This document shows, piece after piece, positions 1 through 10,768 of a stretch of DNA of 64,000 bases. The stretch is taken from NCBI GenBank assembly GCA_944472135.2, contig OX235263.1, positions 86,398,721 to 86,462,720 on the forward strand, written 5' to 3'. A program made the position numbers and the translations under genes. Below the pieces are notes generated by a model that saw nothing but the letters and a program-made list of their open reading frames with translations, ran no database searches and had not been told where the DNA came from. The DNA is from Trichobilharzia regenti (lineage: Eukaryota > Platyhelminthes > Trematoda > Strigeidida > Schistosomatidae). The first letter of the stretch is position 1, and the number at the start of each line of letters is the position of its first letter.

Positions 1-508
1 AATAAACATGAAGACACGAAACAGGGAAGTTTTCTTTATTTCTTGAACTAAGTATTGGTCAGCTAGTATATTCGCAGCATAGTTTAACTGCATAGAAAAT
101 CCATTTGAAGTCCCTTCTCAGACGTTGTAATAAGGTCTCACTACTGATATTATCTGTGAATTTTGACCTTAGGAAGACCAACTTTTTGGGGACAGTCGGC
201 AATTTCGACACTTTACTCTCTGACTTCATCTGTTTGTTTATGAATTTAGTTGGATATTCGTTTCTACTTAGTTGATCGCAAATATTACCGAGTTCATCGT
301 TCAGTGTCTGAATTGAACAGATAACTCTAGCCCCGTAAACGAGACATCTAACCAGATTACGTTTGTATTGTAGAGTTACGAAGCTCAGGAAGTGTGTATA
401 CTGTCCAGTTGAAGTAGGTTTTCTACACAAACGTCTACATATTGTTCCGTCTATTCCTTTAATCACTAGGATGTCGACAAAGAGGACAGAGTCATTTTTT
501 CCTTTCAT
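1..508 (-). mobile_element. Penelope-like element, RT C-terminal (thumb) fragment
   Basis: Minus-strand frame 59-508 (149 codons) contains LFVDILVIKGIDG, YTHFLSFVTLQYKRNLVRCL and NEYPTKFI. This is the order seen after the RT palm in PLEs. It lacks the catalytic palm. Its downstream endonuclease part is beyond the window edge but is preserved in the second copy (12950-13132). Non-functional remnant. Confidence 0.85.
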
Positions 509-652
509 TGATGAAGCTTATGCCAGTATGTGATGTATTCAATGTATCCAATATGTCCTTAGTCTGTCTTTCTTTCCTTATAACTATAAGTGTGTCATCG
601 ATATATGGGCAAAGAAATCAACATTACATTCTACATCTTTAATATATAAGAT

Positions 653-1015
653 AGTTGGAGGCAGTCGACCGGAAGCCTTGCCTGACCTAGGTTTCGTGCT
701 AGTTGGCACTCACTAGTCAGCAAGGCGTGTCTGCAACCTTCAAGGAACTCATGTCTTTTCTGAGTTCCTCCAAGGTTGCAGACACGCCTTGTTGACCAGT
801 GAGTGCCAACTAGCACGAAACCTAGGTCGGCAAAGCTTCGTGTGGCCGATTGCCTCCAACCACCTATGATCATCAAATCAGTGTGCACCGTGGTGGCGAG
901 CTACATAGAATGATGGCCACATTGCAAACCTGACTAACAGAATTCAGTCTGCACCAGAGAAAGGACTAGACACATCGCATTAGCTACTAGTGTCCAATCC
1001 AACCATCTTTAAGAA
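653..1015. repeat. SINE-derived hairpin (arms about 653-751 and 761-868) plus SINE tail
   Basis: Two copies of a SINE 3' segment lie head to head with a 9-base loop at 752-760; the arms contain GTTTCGTGCTAGTTGGCACT and its complement. The plus-strand arm contains GTGC-loop-GCAC-GAAA-CCTAGG-TC, the 3' half of a hammerhead-like motif. Sequence to about 1015 matches the tail of the same SINE at 43800-43940. The open frame read across it is chance. Confidence 0.8.
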
Positions 1016-1084
1016 GACCATTATATTGTTTGATATAAGAAAAATAAATGTGCAATGTGGTAGAGTGCAGTTCCATTATAGGTA

Positions 1085-1852
1085 AATTTTGTTTTGATAA
1101 AGTCTCACAGTATTATACAGTAATGTTTACTGATGACGTTTCGAGCACAATTTATTGCTCATAATCATATCAAGGTACTCACACAAGTTTCTAACTTTGT
1201 TTATATAACTCCATTATTTTCCATTGCTTGATTTGATTGGTAGTAGTATTTTCCATATTTCCAGTATGAGTGATGAGTCATTCCTATTGCATGTGCTGGG
1301 TGTAGACTCAATGAACAAGAATGCGGTAATCAACCTCTCTCTCTCTCTCCACTCACCTATATTACTTCTTGGAGTTTTAATCCATTCCCACCCTATTGTG
1401 TGGTTGTGTGTTAATGCATGCATGGAGTGCAGTGCGATGCTGAGCTTTTTTCTAAATTACTTATCTTTTCAGGGTCAACCATTCTTCCCTTAGCTAAATT
1501 CTTATGTTCCGACAATCTGACTACCCCCAACCTGCTAGTTTGACCAATGTGATTGACTTGACTCACAGTCATTACTGGGTATTTTGTAAATTATATAATT
1601 TTGTCTAATTGGGTCGACTGGATCTTTTAACCTACAGAGCTTGTCCAGCCTGAGTGAGTTTGTATGTTTGAATGCCACCCTAATTCTTGCTCTATTTAGA
1701 ATCTTATGTAGGGTCTCAGGTGTCCCCTCCTCATATGGTATAGCTGTAGATGAATTATATTCTCTTTTATTTATTATTATTACTAGTTTAACAATTATTT
1801 TTCTTTTGGCCGTTGGCGATCTTCCTAATGAATTTTAGGGGATAGTTGTTTA
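1085..1852 (-). mobile_element. Penelope-like element, endonuclease C-terminal and 3' end fragment
   Basis: On the minus strand it encodes a decayed GIY-YIG-type region followed by KISNLEKSSA and IESTPSTCNRNDSS. It ends with a GAGC...GCTC-GAAACGTC hairpin near 1133-1170. Similar segments occur at 14120-14890 and 53930-54480. Several frame breaks. Confidence 0.7.
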
Positions 1853-2730
1853 AGACCAACGCCTCTTCTTTCTGTTTTATTTCATCATTTAGGTGTTTTA
1901 TTGTACTACTTAGTGCCACTGCTCAGTTTGTTAAACACTTCGCTAAGCGTGTCTTCACAGACAGATGACGGATGAGATGAATTAAAGTCTTAATATCTAT
2001 TAATATGGTTTAATTTAATGCCTTAAACTAATAATGCTAGTAGCATGCATGGTACTATTAAAATACATAAGCCAGGTTATCCCATACGACCAATAGTAGA
2101 TTTATAAATACCCCTACTTATGAATTATCAAAACACTTAGCTTTACTATTATCCCCCATTAGAAATCGTTCAAACTCTAGACTAATAATTAATATGAGAT
2201 GAAATATAAACTTAATAGCAATCAACTAGAGAATGATGAAATAACGGTCTTGTTATTTCAACATTTTTTAATGACTCTGTTAATTATTTCTTGGTCCTCT
2301 CCATTGTGTCTTGTTTAGTTGATAATTTCTGAAATTTATGTGCTTCACTTAATAAAGTCTGAATCAGTCTAATCAGACTTATCCATGATAGCGACTCCAG
2401 AGCCTTTGTCAGATGCGCACATCACTTTATTCTGGTTCCCTTTCAATTTCTTTAGAGCCTCTTGATGTCTTTTGGTTAAAATACCCTTTGTGTTACCTCT
2501 ACTATTCATCTGTTTGTAACAAAAGTCGACCAAAGTTGCCTTACATCTGTTAACCTCCTCATCCAATGGAGGCATTAAGTCTCCAGTTCGAGCATAAACG
2601 TTTTCAAACTGAACTTTTGTGTCCATTTTATTGACTTTTATATTACTGTCACAATATTTAAGACCGAGATACAAGACTTCTAAATCCTTCATATTAAGAA
2701 CCACACTGGAAAAGTTGTATATATATATAT
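1853..2730 (-). mobile_element. Penelope-like element, N-terminal domain fragment
   Basis: Minus-strand frame 2369-2764 reads MKDLEVLYLGLKYCDSN through RHQEALKKLKGNQNK to SDKGSGVAIMDKSD, the conserved region just before the RT fingers in PLEs. Downstream (1853-2369) is frame-broken RT sequence ending in a segment shared with 5565-5720 and, inverted, 63905-64000. A short TA run adjoins at 2717-2732. Confidence 0.8.
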
Positions 2731-3235
2731 ATGGATTGGGCGGAAAGCGTGCTTTCAGCGTCAAGGCTGATTGTCAAGGCGTTGAATAAGCTGAATTCGT
2801 TTCTTTTCCTCTCTCCTATTAATAACAATTACACAACTGAGTACCCAAGTAGGGTTTGGCAGTTGAAGGTGGTGCATAATTTCTCCTCACAACTCCTTGT
2901 CTTTTTAAATTTACGACACAGCAGAAACGAATGATAAAGCAAATTATAGAATGTTCTACTATTTGATTACCTAGGTCCGTAGTAACTGCTCTCGGATTAA
3001 CTACAACTGTACAAGCCGATTCTTGTGTGCACCTCTGTTAAAATGCATAAATTATATGAGAAAAGAGGAAACCGTTATGTGTCACCATACCCAAGGAAGT
3101 TCCCCCCAAAATATATATTTAACTACTTAAAGTTATTCCAGTAATATGTGTAGGTGTATTTTAAATTTTATCCCAACGTCAAAATAACTGTTAGGCAACG
3201 AAAACCTATCTACAGTCAAAAAGCAACAAGTTGGA
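2731..3235. other. Unassigned stretch
   Basis: AT-rich sequence after a TA run. The plus frame 2731-2934 shows no recognisable domain. I see no gene, RNA or clear repeat copy. Confidence 0.5.
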
Positions 3236-3890
3236 AGAAGAGGCAGTCAATGAGGACATGATTTGAAATGAACATAGAGAAGGCACAGGTGGCGAATACA
3301 CTTAACCAACAACGAGAAACATCATTCACCATCAACGGCAGAAATTTGAAGGAAATTACCGCCTCCACTTATCTCAGCAACTTCGTTTCAACTGCAGGCA
3401 ACAAGGATAATGATTTCAAAGCCAGTCAAGATCGTAAAAGCAAGACAGAACTTTATCCGGCTGAAATCAGTGTAACAGTTCGCTGTATTCAGAATAAGGA
3501 ATAAAATTTGAATTTTCAATATCAGATCTTCTATATGGTCCCAACAGGGTACTGCAGAATTTCGCTAACAGCTGCCTTCGACCCATACTGAATATCAGAT
3601 GGGCAGTCAGAATGGATTAACAACAACAAACTGTGGGAACAAATCAAGCAACAACCTACAATCCAATCAATATGTTAAAGAAAATGGAGACAGATTGAAC
3701 TTACATTGTGGAGACCGTTGAGTGACACCACACTCCAGCCCCTGGAGTGGAACGGGAGTAAGAAGCGGCGATTTGAACGTTGTTTTGTGGGTAACATGGG
3801 GATAGCGTGTGAGGAGATAAGAGTCATCTAACGAATCAGTTATTGAAGCCCTATGTTCAACTCGAAATCAACAAGGGGATCATATTATAA
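3236..3890 (+). mobile_element. SR2/RTE-type LINE 3' fragment
   Basis: Reads MNIEKAQVANT, SFTINGRNLKEIT and STYLSNFVSTAG in the plus frame, then decayed tail sequence. The order (connection region, GR-LKE, YL-N-VS-T) is that of the C-terminal part of schistosome RTE RT. It ends with GAAGCCCTATGTTCAACTCG and an AAT/AAG tail. Truncated and frame-broken. Confidence 0.75.
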
Positions 3891-4004
3891 TAATAATTGA
3901 AATGAACCTCATATATCTAAAGAGATAGATTTACAAGTATTGGTGTTATTTTATGCTATTATCTTTTTGTACACAGTATTATCTGAAAAGTGTATTTTCT
4001 TATT

Positions 4005-4200
4005 TCCTCTACGTTCACCGTGGAACACAGAGCTTCAGCCTAGGGCTTTGAAGTTTCGGTTGCAGTGTTTACTTATACGCGATGGGGTTGCTGGCCTCAT
4101 GTCCAACCTTCCTTCATTTGCAAGTCTTATTGCCGGCTTAGAGAGGTAAAGGAGTGCATCAGCCGGGATAGAATGCACGCCAACCAGATGTCTTAAGTGC
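4005..4200 (-). mobile_element. tRNA-headed SINE with RTE-like 3' tail (decayed)
   Basis: Matches, in reverse, the body of the SINE at 47968-48195 (segment GGTTGGACATGAGGCCAGCA) and its tail shared with SR2/RTE 3' ends (CCTATGTTCCACT-like). The promoter head is degraded. Confidence 0.55.
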
Positions 4201-4479
4201 TCACCATCAGTGGGAAACGGACGCTGTCAGTACATACTAATAACACTAAATCTTTTAAATATGTTAGAAGAATACGAAATGAGAAACTACTAGAAGATAT
4301 GTGATCACAAAGGACATGAACAATCTTCATCAAGAGTACATAAGTAAACGAAGAGTTGACATGAGAAGCGTATATTAACACATTTCATTTATATTTATAT
4401 CCGCAAGACAGTCAACATTTTCGAAAGTATCTTCCAAAGAAAACATGTAATAATTTATTGCATTATAATTATTGTTCCC

Positions 4480-5270
4480 TTGCGTTCTGAGTGGAACATA
4501 TGGCTTCAACAACAAATCTTCACTTTGTTCTGTTTTCTGTTGTCCTCTTCAGCTGGGTCCATGACTACCCAAACTCTCTCATCTCTTCCTCTCGCGATCT
4601 CCTCCATGTCATACTCTCATTGATGACCCACTCGTCGCTTCTTATTTGGATTCCACTCAAGGACCTGGCGTGCGATGTCATTCGGCAGCATCCTACATGT
4701 AGGCCCGACCCATCTCCATTTTCTTGTACATATTTGTTAAGCAATCGTCTCTTGGTTGGTTTGTCCCCATAGTTTCTTGCTGCTGATTTCCCGGCTGGCG
4801 ATTCGATCTTCAGTATGAAGTCAGGAAAGCGGAAAGTTGTTAATAAAAGTCTGCAATTGGCTGTTGGAAATCCTTTTCGTGACATGCAGTGCAAGTTTTT
4901 GACCCGTATAGAGGGACCACTTTGACATTGCTGTTGAGAATCCGAATCTTGTTCCTTATGTGGAGTGCAGAAGATTTCCAAATTGGTTTCGGGTTGATAA
5001 AGGCGTAGCTTGCCTTTCAGATTCTGGCTGGTTTTTACATCTTCATCCGTTCTGTCAGTAGTTGAAACGATTCTTCCTAGATAAGTGAAATGGGGGCGAT
5101 CTCTGCTAAACCTCTCCCGTTGACGTTGATTGGTACTGGTTGCTGTTGTCGTTGTTGCTGTTTGTTGGTTATTTTCATCACCTCCATCTTTTCTGTGTTC
5201 ACCTGCAGTCCTGTCTTCGCTGGCCACCTTTTCAGTCAGTTTGTTGGTTTTCGCTTTCGCTGAGTATTGG
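4480..5270 (-). mobile_element. SR2/RTE-type LINE 3' fragment
   Basis: Minus-strand frame 4565-5227 carries EDRTAGEHRKDGGDENNQQ, FTYLGRIVSTTDRTDEDV, LLNKYVQENGDGSG and GIQIRSDEWVINESMTWRR. These are typical of the RTE RT C-terminus, here joined through an altered frame. The 3' end is at 4480 with the ATTATTATTCCCTTG signature in reverse. Truncated at the 5' side. Confidence 0.8.
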
Positions 5271-5349
5271 ATTTAAAAGGCCAGTTAATCGTTTTACCAA
5301 TCTATGTGTGGTAAAAAAACACATTGATAGAATTGGGCGTTCATGAAAA

Positions 5350-5720
5350 ATTCCCATTCGAACATTAATAGACAGAAGACCAGTAGTTCAGCTAAGGGTC
5401 TCTTTTCTCCAGCGAATTCATTTTCATAGCTGTACAACCGCAAATATATATATCGTTGTTTTGTATGTGTGTGTGTGTGTGCGTGCGTACATCAAATTTG
5501 CCAAACGAAATTACAATTAGTAAGTTCAAAAGACCTGCTTGTTGATATAAGAGAGTAGTAGTAGTTATTTGATACCAACGCTTCCTCTATCGGTTTTATT
5601 TCATCATTTGGGTCTTTTGTTGTACTACTTAGGGCTACTGCTCAGTTTTTTAGACACTTTACTAAGCGTGCCTTCACAGAGAGATAACGGATGAGATGAA
5701 TTAAGTTCTAAATATCTATT
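5350..5720 (-). mobile_element. Penelope-like element end (pLTR/3' UTR) and adjoining RT piece
   Basis: 5350-5560 matches, in reverse, 12540-12710 and is like 36425-36600: AGACCAGTAGTTCAGC, a TA run, a TG run, then a conserved segment. 5565-5720 repeats 1853-2000 (RT thumb, ATGAGATGAATT). Non-coding remnant of PLE 3' and RT sequence. Confidence 0.65.
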
Positions 5721-6035
5721 AGATGGATACGTTGGCTCTTTATAAACGCCACTAGTGTGCAGTGTTCCTTCTTCTGTTCATTTTATTTTACAATTCAACA
5801 CAGCTAAATCTCTTTGTTCATTACCCAATTCAAATGTGGATTTTATTCCCTCCACTGGTGAGTTTGTATATGTGGAGGAGCTAGAGAAATGTTCTGTTTT
5901 TAACACTGTGAAAGTGTCATCCACATGTCCCCACCATACTTTTGGAGTAGGATTAAATGTTTTAAGAACAATATTTTCCCAGCTGTCTATAAATATATCT
6001 GCTACCATTGGAAATATCTGTGATCTCATTGTTAC
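5720..6035 (-). mobile_element. Penelope-like element RT palm fragment with HVDD box
   Basis: Minus-strand frame 5778-6029 reads MVADIFIDSWEN, then WWGHVDDTFTVL, then ELAVLNCKI-like sequence. This is the catalytic region of a PLE RT, with HVDD in place of the usual YVDD. Flanking frames are interrupted. Confidence 0.75.
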
Positions 6036-6284
6036 ACCTTCTGTTTGTCTATATGTTTTGCCCTGGAATTAAAAGATAGTAGATGTGAGGATATGTTGTA
6101 ATATTTTGTAATCGTAGTATTAGTATTTCGAGATGACCGAATTACAAGAATCCAACCAAAACTCAGAGAGGGCGGAATTCAGGAATTTGTATTTAGCGGA
6201 ATTATTATTTAATTCATATAAGAAATATATTAACAATTAACAGGAAGTATTTAAACAATACAGAGATAGAAATAGTCAATCACC

Positions 6285-6720
6285 ACAGGATACCTGAAGA
6301 CAAAATTTCATTGGACAGCTGTTTTTTTCCAAGGTGACCATTCAGCTATTGGATAGAAATTCAACGACCTGTGAATTCTAATCCTTACCAGTTAGAGATA
6401 TAGTCATACCGCCAACAAATGGATGGTCTGAAATCTGTGGCCATGGTGAGTGAAGCATGACCTATCGAGGTGAAGCGGTTGCTAATCGATGACACTAATT
6501 ACTGATAGTGCAGTATCGTGAACTAACGGAAGTTAGTACTCACGCGTTAGTGAATTCCAAACCATTGGTGAATAATCGACGGTCTAGTCTATCAGCCTTA
6601 AGCTTTTGCATTCGTTCCTTGACGGGGTCATGGGTGCGAATTGCCGAACTGTCCCAAACTAGGAAGAAACATGATTTTCAATGGTTCTGTAAATAATTCT
6701 GGTTTGTGATGAAATCTATA
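6285..6720. mobile_element. Decayed hammerhead-bearing SINEs (inverted pair)
   Basis: 6290-6380 resembles the reverse and 6510-6700 the forward of the SINE best seen at 31990-32330: TTAGTGAATTCC, then GTCCCAAACTAGGAAGAAAC and TTTTCAATGGTTCT. Hammerhead core bases are partly lost. Confidence 0.5.
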
Positions 6721-6724
6721 TTGA

Positions 6725-7185
6725 CATTCGTAGATTTCCTTTGAATAGTTATTGGAAAATGAACTACTTCGTATGGTGTAGGCAGAATAAGTGGATTCCC
6801 CTGTGTTGTAAAGCGCAGCTGACATTTTTAAACAAAGCTTTGAAGCTTTTAACAAAGAAACATTACTAACAATAAGTATTTATGATATCGGAATTCCTGG
6901 ATTAGTTGATATTTGGAAGGTGTTCAGTAAAACCGGTTATTTGCTTTTACAACATATCTGGTGATTAAACGACGACCTGAGCTTCGTTTTACGAAAGGAA
7001 TCATGAAGCATGGAGTACAGCGTGTTGCTTGTAGCAAAAATGGGTATACTGATAAAATTCATTCGTAGAAGGCTGCAAATCGTGTTGTTCATCAAAGACG
7101 TGTAGATATTCGCTTTAAAGCCAGATTACATTGGATAACTGTTTTATTTCTGTCCACATTCAGTTATCTTCAACTCCCTTTATCT
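6725..7185. other. Unassigned stretch
   Basis: No domain, repeat or RNA recognised. Short open frames on both strands look random. Confidence 0.4.
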
Positions 7186-7785
7186 CAGATTTACTAGCTG
7201 ATTACTTTGAGACACAGACTGAGGCGGTTTGTGTTTGTTATGAGACAGAAACAGTGAAGGCAGGATTTCAAATAAACACAGGGAAGACAGAGGTGGTGAA
7301 GATATGGGAACGATAACAACAGCAACAACAACAAGCACTGATCATCGCCAAGAGGAATAACCTAAAGGAAATAACCCCTTTCACTTATCTAGTCAGCATC
7401 ATTTCAACAACAGGCAGCGCAGATGAGGACATCAAAGCCAGTCTGGATCAGAAAGGCGATTCAGACCTTCACTAAACTGATATCAAAGTGAAACTCTACT
7501 GTAACAAGCAGAGCACTTCCAACATGATGCAAAATTTTATGAACAGATGTCTTCGACCTATACTGCAGATCAAATGACCAAAAAGGATAATTAAACTACA
7601 GGGGACTCTGGATGGCAATATACCAACCAAAGACCTATCGCCGAACAGGTATGAAGAGAGTAATGGAGGTCGTATGTACACATGTAGAGAGGACCGTTCA
7701 TTGGTATCACGCTGCGGGTCGTCAAGTGGAACCAAATAAGGGATGATGAGTTGGGCGTTCAAGGGTGCACATGAACCGTAACCAA
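7186..7785 (+). mobile_element. SR2/RTE-type LINE 3' fragment
   Basis: Plus-strand KAGFQINTGKTEVVKI, then a CAACAACAACAA run, NLKEITPFTYL-like sequence, a DEDIKAS-like part and a decayed tail (GTCGTCAAGTGGAACC). Same order as other RTE C-termini here; several stops. Confidence 0.7.
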
Positions 7786-7789
7786 AATC

Positions 7790-8105
7790 TGCATTGAAAT
7801 GACATGAATTCCTAGAAGCACAAAACCTTGAGTATTAAACTATTTTACCTTATTGAAACAATTATCTTCTTAAAAGTACAAATATGGCGAACAAGTGATT
7901 TAATATGTGAGTTTGAGGACACTGAAACGCAGTAAGCTACCCGACTGACGACTGAATACGTCTCAAATACTTCCCTTTTCATCGAAACACAAAATTACAC
8001 GAAGATAAAAGCTGTGACTGTCAGACCAACTATATTAAACAAAAACACGTCAAATACACACACCAATCCAAAAATAAAATTTTCAAGGGTTAGTTTGTAA
8101 GGATT
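7790..8105. other. Unassigned stretch
   Basis: AT-rich, no recognised gene or repeat. It ends at a hammerhead-SINE boundary (AAGGATTAGATTTG). Confidence 0.4.
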
Positions 8106-8560
8106 AGATTTGTTTATACGAGTTCGACTACGGATCGATATCAGTTACAGAACCATTGAAAACCAGCTGGGAGTACTGGATAACCAGCTGTTTCATCAGC
8201 CTAGTTTGGGATTCATTGGAAGTACGCACCCACATCACAGGTTTCTAGCCCAGGACGTTCCGGTTACAAGGCAAGCTCGTATACCATTCAGCCACTGGCA
8301 CCCAATCCAATGGCCACTTCATGAATGATAACTTCTACCATTCTTGATTTAGCGCGACTACCAACCAGTGTCATCGGTGGGGAATCCATCGTCACACTTG
8401 ACTGGTTGGACCTCACTTGTCATGACTTCTCACCAGAACTCCAGGAAACTCTGTCCTGTATCATGTCAATAGCGAGGACCCGGTGAGTGCGTAGTGCCGA
8501 TGATTCCCAAACTAGGATGAAACAGCTATCCAGTCCCGCCAACTGGTTGCAAGATTCTGT
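8106..8560 (-). mobile_element. Hammerhead-bearing SINE (reverse), with a forward hammerhead remnant at its right end
   Basis: Reverse strand gives tRNA-like head TAACCGGAACGTCCTGG then AATCCCAAACTAGGCTGATG and AAACAGCTGGTT. At 8485-8540 a forward copy of the hammerhead part reads GCCGATGATTCCCAAACTAG then GATGAAACAGCT. So it is a fold-back of two SINE copies. Confidence 0.65.
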
Positions 8561-8909
8561 AGACGAAGTAGAAATAATTAATAATATCGACCAAACAAAT
8601 TAGAGCACTCTCGCTATTTAAAGTGAATCAGGAAGTGTAAATCAATCCGGATCAGCGTGACCTTTACCAGTTTACATAAATAAGCAAGTTTAGACAACTA
8701 TAAATCAACTACAGAGTACTCTACACTCAAACATTAAAAAAATCAATAAATGTCAGGATTGAGCCAATCATATGAATACTATGTCAAAATACACACCAAA
8801 CAACCAATCTATGAAGTGCGTCTCTAGATTACCAGGTATATGAGCGTCTGAATTACATGCACACAAAACATGATAGTAGTTACTCAACCGTTTTTTGACT
8901 TCGATGACA

Positions 8910-8911
<2 letters not shown>

Positions 8912-8975
<64 letters not shown>
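8912..8975. repeat. (TA)n microsatellite
   Basis: About 30 TA units. It sits immediately before a PLE terminal segment (8976 on), a position also seen for other TA runs here. Confidence 0.97.
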
Positions 8976-8976
<1 letters not shown>

Positions 8977-9046
8977 AAAATCAAAACAAGTAATTCAGCA
9001 AAGAGACTCTTTTCAACGAATTTATCATCAAGCGGTACACTCGTAT

Positions 9047-10768
9047 ATATATATATGGTTTATAAGAAGTTATATCCGGTGAGGGAATTCAATCATAGGT
9101 GTGAATGCATAAAATAACAATAGTAACAGTATGAAATGCAATTAAAAACTTAAATGTTTGTGATTATAACCATAGTTAACTGTCAAGTGGCAAAACAAAT
9201 TAATGTCATACACAGAATAATTCATAGGATGGATAGAACTTCAAAAAGAGTGTGTAATTATTATTATTATTATGAGTAGTAGTAGACAAATCGAATAAAA
9301 CAAAAACGTTACGTAATATTGTGTGAAATCTGATAGCATAGAATTTGATGTTGTAAAAAAAGAAATGATTTAGAATGACAAATGGAACAAGTGAAATAAT
9401 ACCGAGGACAATTCAAAGTGAGAGTAGTAATAGTAGCAATCGAAGTAATAGAGAATAGTATACAAATCCAATAGACAGAACGAAAAAAATGAAAAATTGG
9501 TAGAGCCAAATTATGATTGGGGATTACCATACTTTAGCATAGAGGGATTAAGACCATAAAAGTTGGAAGGGTTGAACGAACTTTTTTTGTACACAGAGAT
9601 CTGGCTTTTCTGTTTCGATAGCCAAAGCTGCAGCAATACAGATGAGTCGAGTACATTGGGTAAATTACTCTTTGCCTTGAATTTAAAGGCGGAGGCTGTA
9701 GAGATAGGATGATCATTATCGACCAGATGTTCAATGATCGCGCTTCTTATTGCTCCACTTCCACCTCTTCGTAACCATTTAGGATAGTGTTCTTGCACCC
9801 TCTTGGACAAAACTCGAGTCGAACGACTGATATACCGAGCTCCACACAAGCAGATGAATTGATAAACACACGTAGAGTTGGTCAACAGCGGGATCTTGTC
9901 CTTCAGGTTATTGAACAGTAATGGTCGACTGGTAAAGGCTTTTCTCAGAGATGCAGCAGGGAATGTTCTTTTCGGGGACTATGAAATCCTTCGTTTCATG
10001 ATATCAGAAGAATTCCAAGCTCATGTAGAGTATTTTCCTGGGTACGGTTGATAAGTCACGTTTTATAGGATTTGAATTTATATTCTTATCTATAAAACAT
10101 GGTGGAAATCCATTTTCTGTTAGGATTTGCCTCAAAAGATATAACTCATCTTCCACAGTATCAGGGCTACATATGCGCCGACTGCGATTGGCAAGCGACC
10201 GGACCAGGTTTCGTTTTCAACCAATGGGTACCCAGCTGTAGAAGTTTGTCAGTTGACCATTCCAATACAGCTTTCCATAAAGTATGGTAATCCCCAATCA
10301 TATTTTGCCTCTACCAATTTTTTCATTTATTTTGTCTGTTCAGTTTGTATTCTCTCCCTTTATTACGTCGATTGTTACTGTTACTATTTTCACTTTGAAC
10401 TGTCCCCGGTATTATTTCACTTGCTCCACTTGTCATTCTAAATCATTTCTTTCTTTACAACATCAAATTCTATGCTATCAGATTTCACACAATATTACGT
10501 AACGTTTTTGTTTTATTCGATTTGTCTACTACTACTCATAATAATAATAATAATTACACACTCTTTTTGAAGTTCTATCCATCCTATGAATTATTCTGTG
10601 TATGACATTAATTTGTTTTGCCACTTGACAGTTAACTATGGTTATAATCACAAACATTTAAGTTTTTAATTGCATTTCATACTGTTACTATTGTTATTTT
10701 ATGCATTCACACCTATGATTGAATTCCCTCACCGGATATAACTTCTTATAATCCATATATATATATAT
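9047..10768. repeat. Large fold-back of PLE 3' ends (arms about 9047-9536 and 10279-10768)
   Basis: The left arm is the imperfect reverse complement of the right across about 490 bases. Positions 9527-9536 pair with 10279-10288, and TAATTATTATTATTATTATG pairs with its complement near 10530. Arms are diverged (point changes, small indels), so this fold-back is older than the one at 24088. Confidence 0.88.
9537..10278 (-). mobile_element. Penelope-like element, RT thumb end and GIY-YIG endonuclease (decayed)
   Basis: Minus-strand frame 9511-9885 reads VYQFICLCGARYISRSTRV then KRVQEHYPKWLRRGG and IIEHLVDNDHP: a GIY-YIG domain in which the expected YIG is YIS. 9890-10278 is frame-broken thumb sequence matching 11590-11800 in reverse. 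It is the spacer of the fold-back. Confidence 0.8.

Larger units (their letters stand above)
1..1852. repeat. 1.85 kb direct repeat, copy 1 (partner 13040-14895)
   Basis: Base 1 corresponds to 13040 and near-identity runs to the shared junction GGGGATAGTTGTTTA (ending 1852 and 14895), with only scattered substitutions and small indels. The block is composite: PLE RT end, SINE hairpin, SINE tail, PLE endonuclease tail. It was therefore duplicated as a unit, not by independent insertions. The copy continues beyond the left window edge. Confidence 0.93.

Noticed and set aside
671..888. Open frame read through the SINE hairpin, and a near-copy at 13670-13927
   Set aside because: The frame spans both hairpin arms; the duplicate exists only because the block was duplicated.
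1133..1170. Complete hammerhead in the PLE end with GAGC...GCTC-GAAACGTC
   Set aside because: The 3' half (GAAACGTC, with self-complementary ACGT) fits, but the expected CUGANGA is not found at the right place in this copy or at 14165, so I did not list it as a ribozyme.
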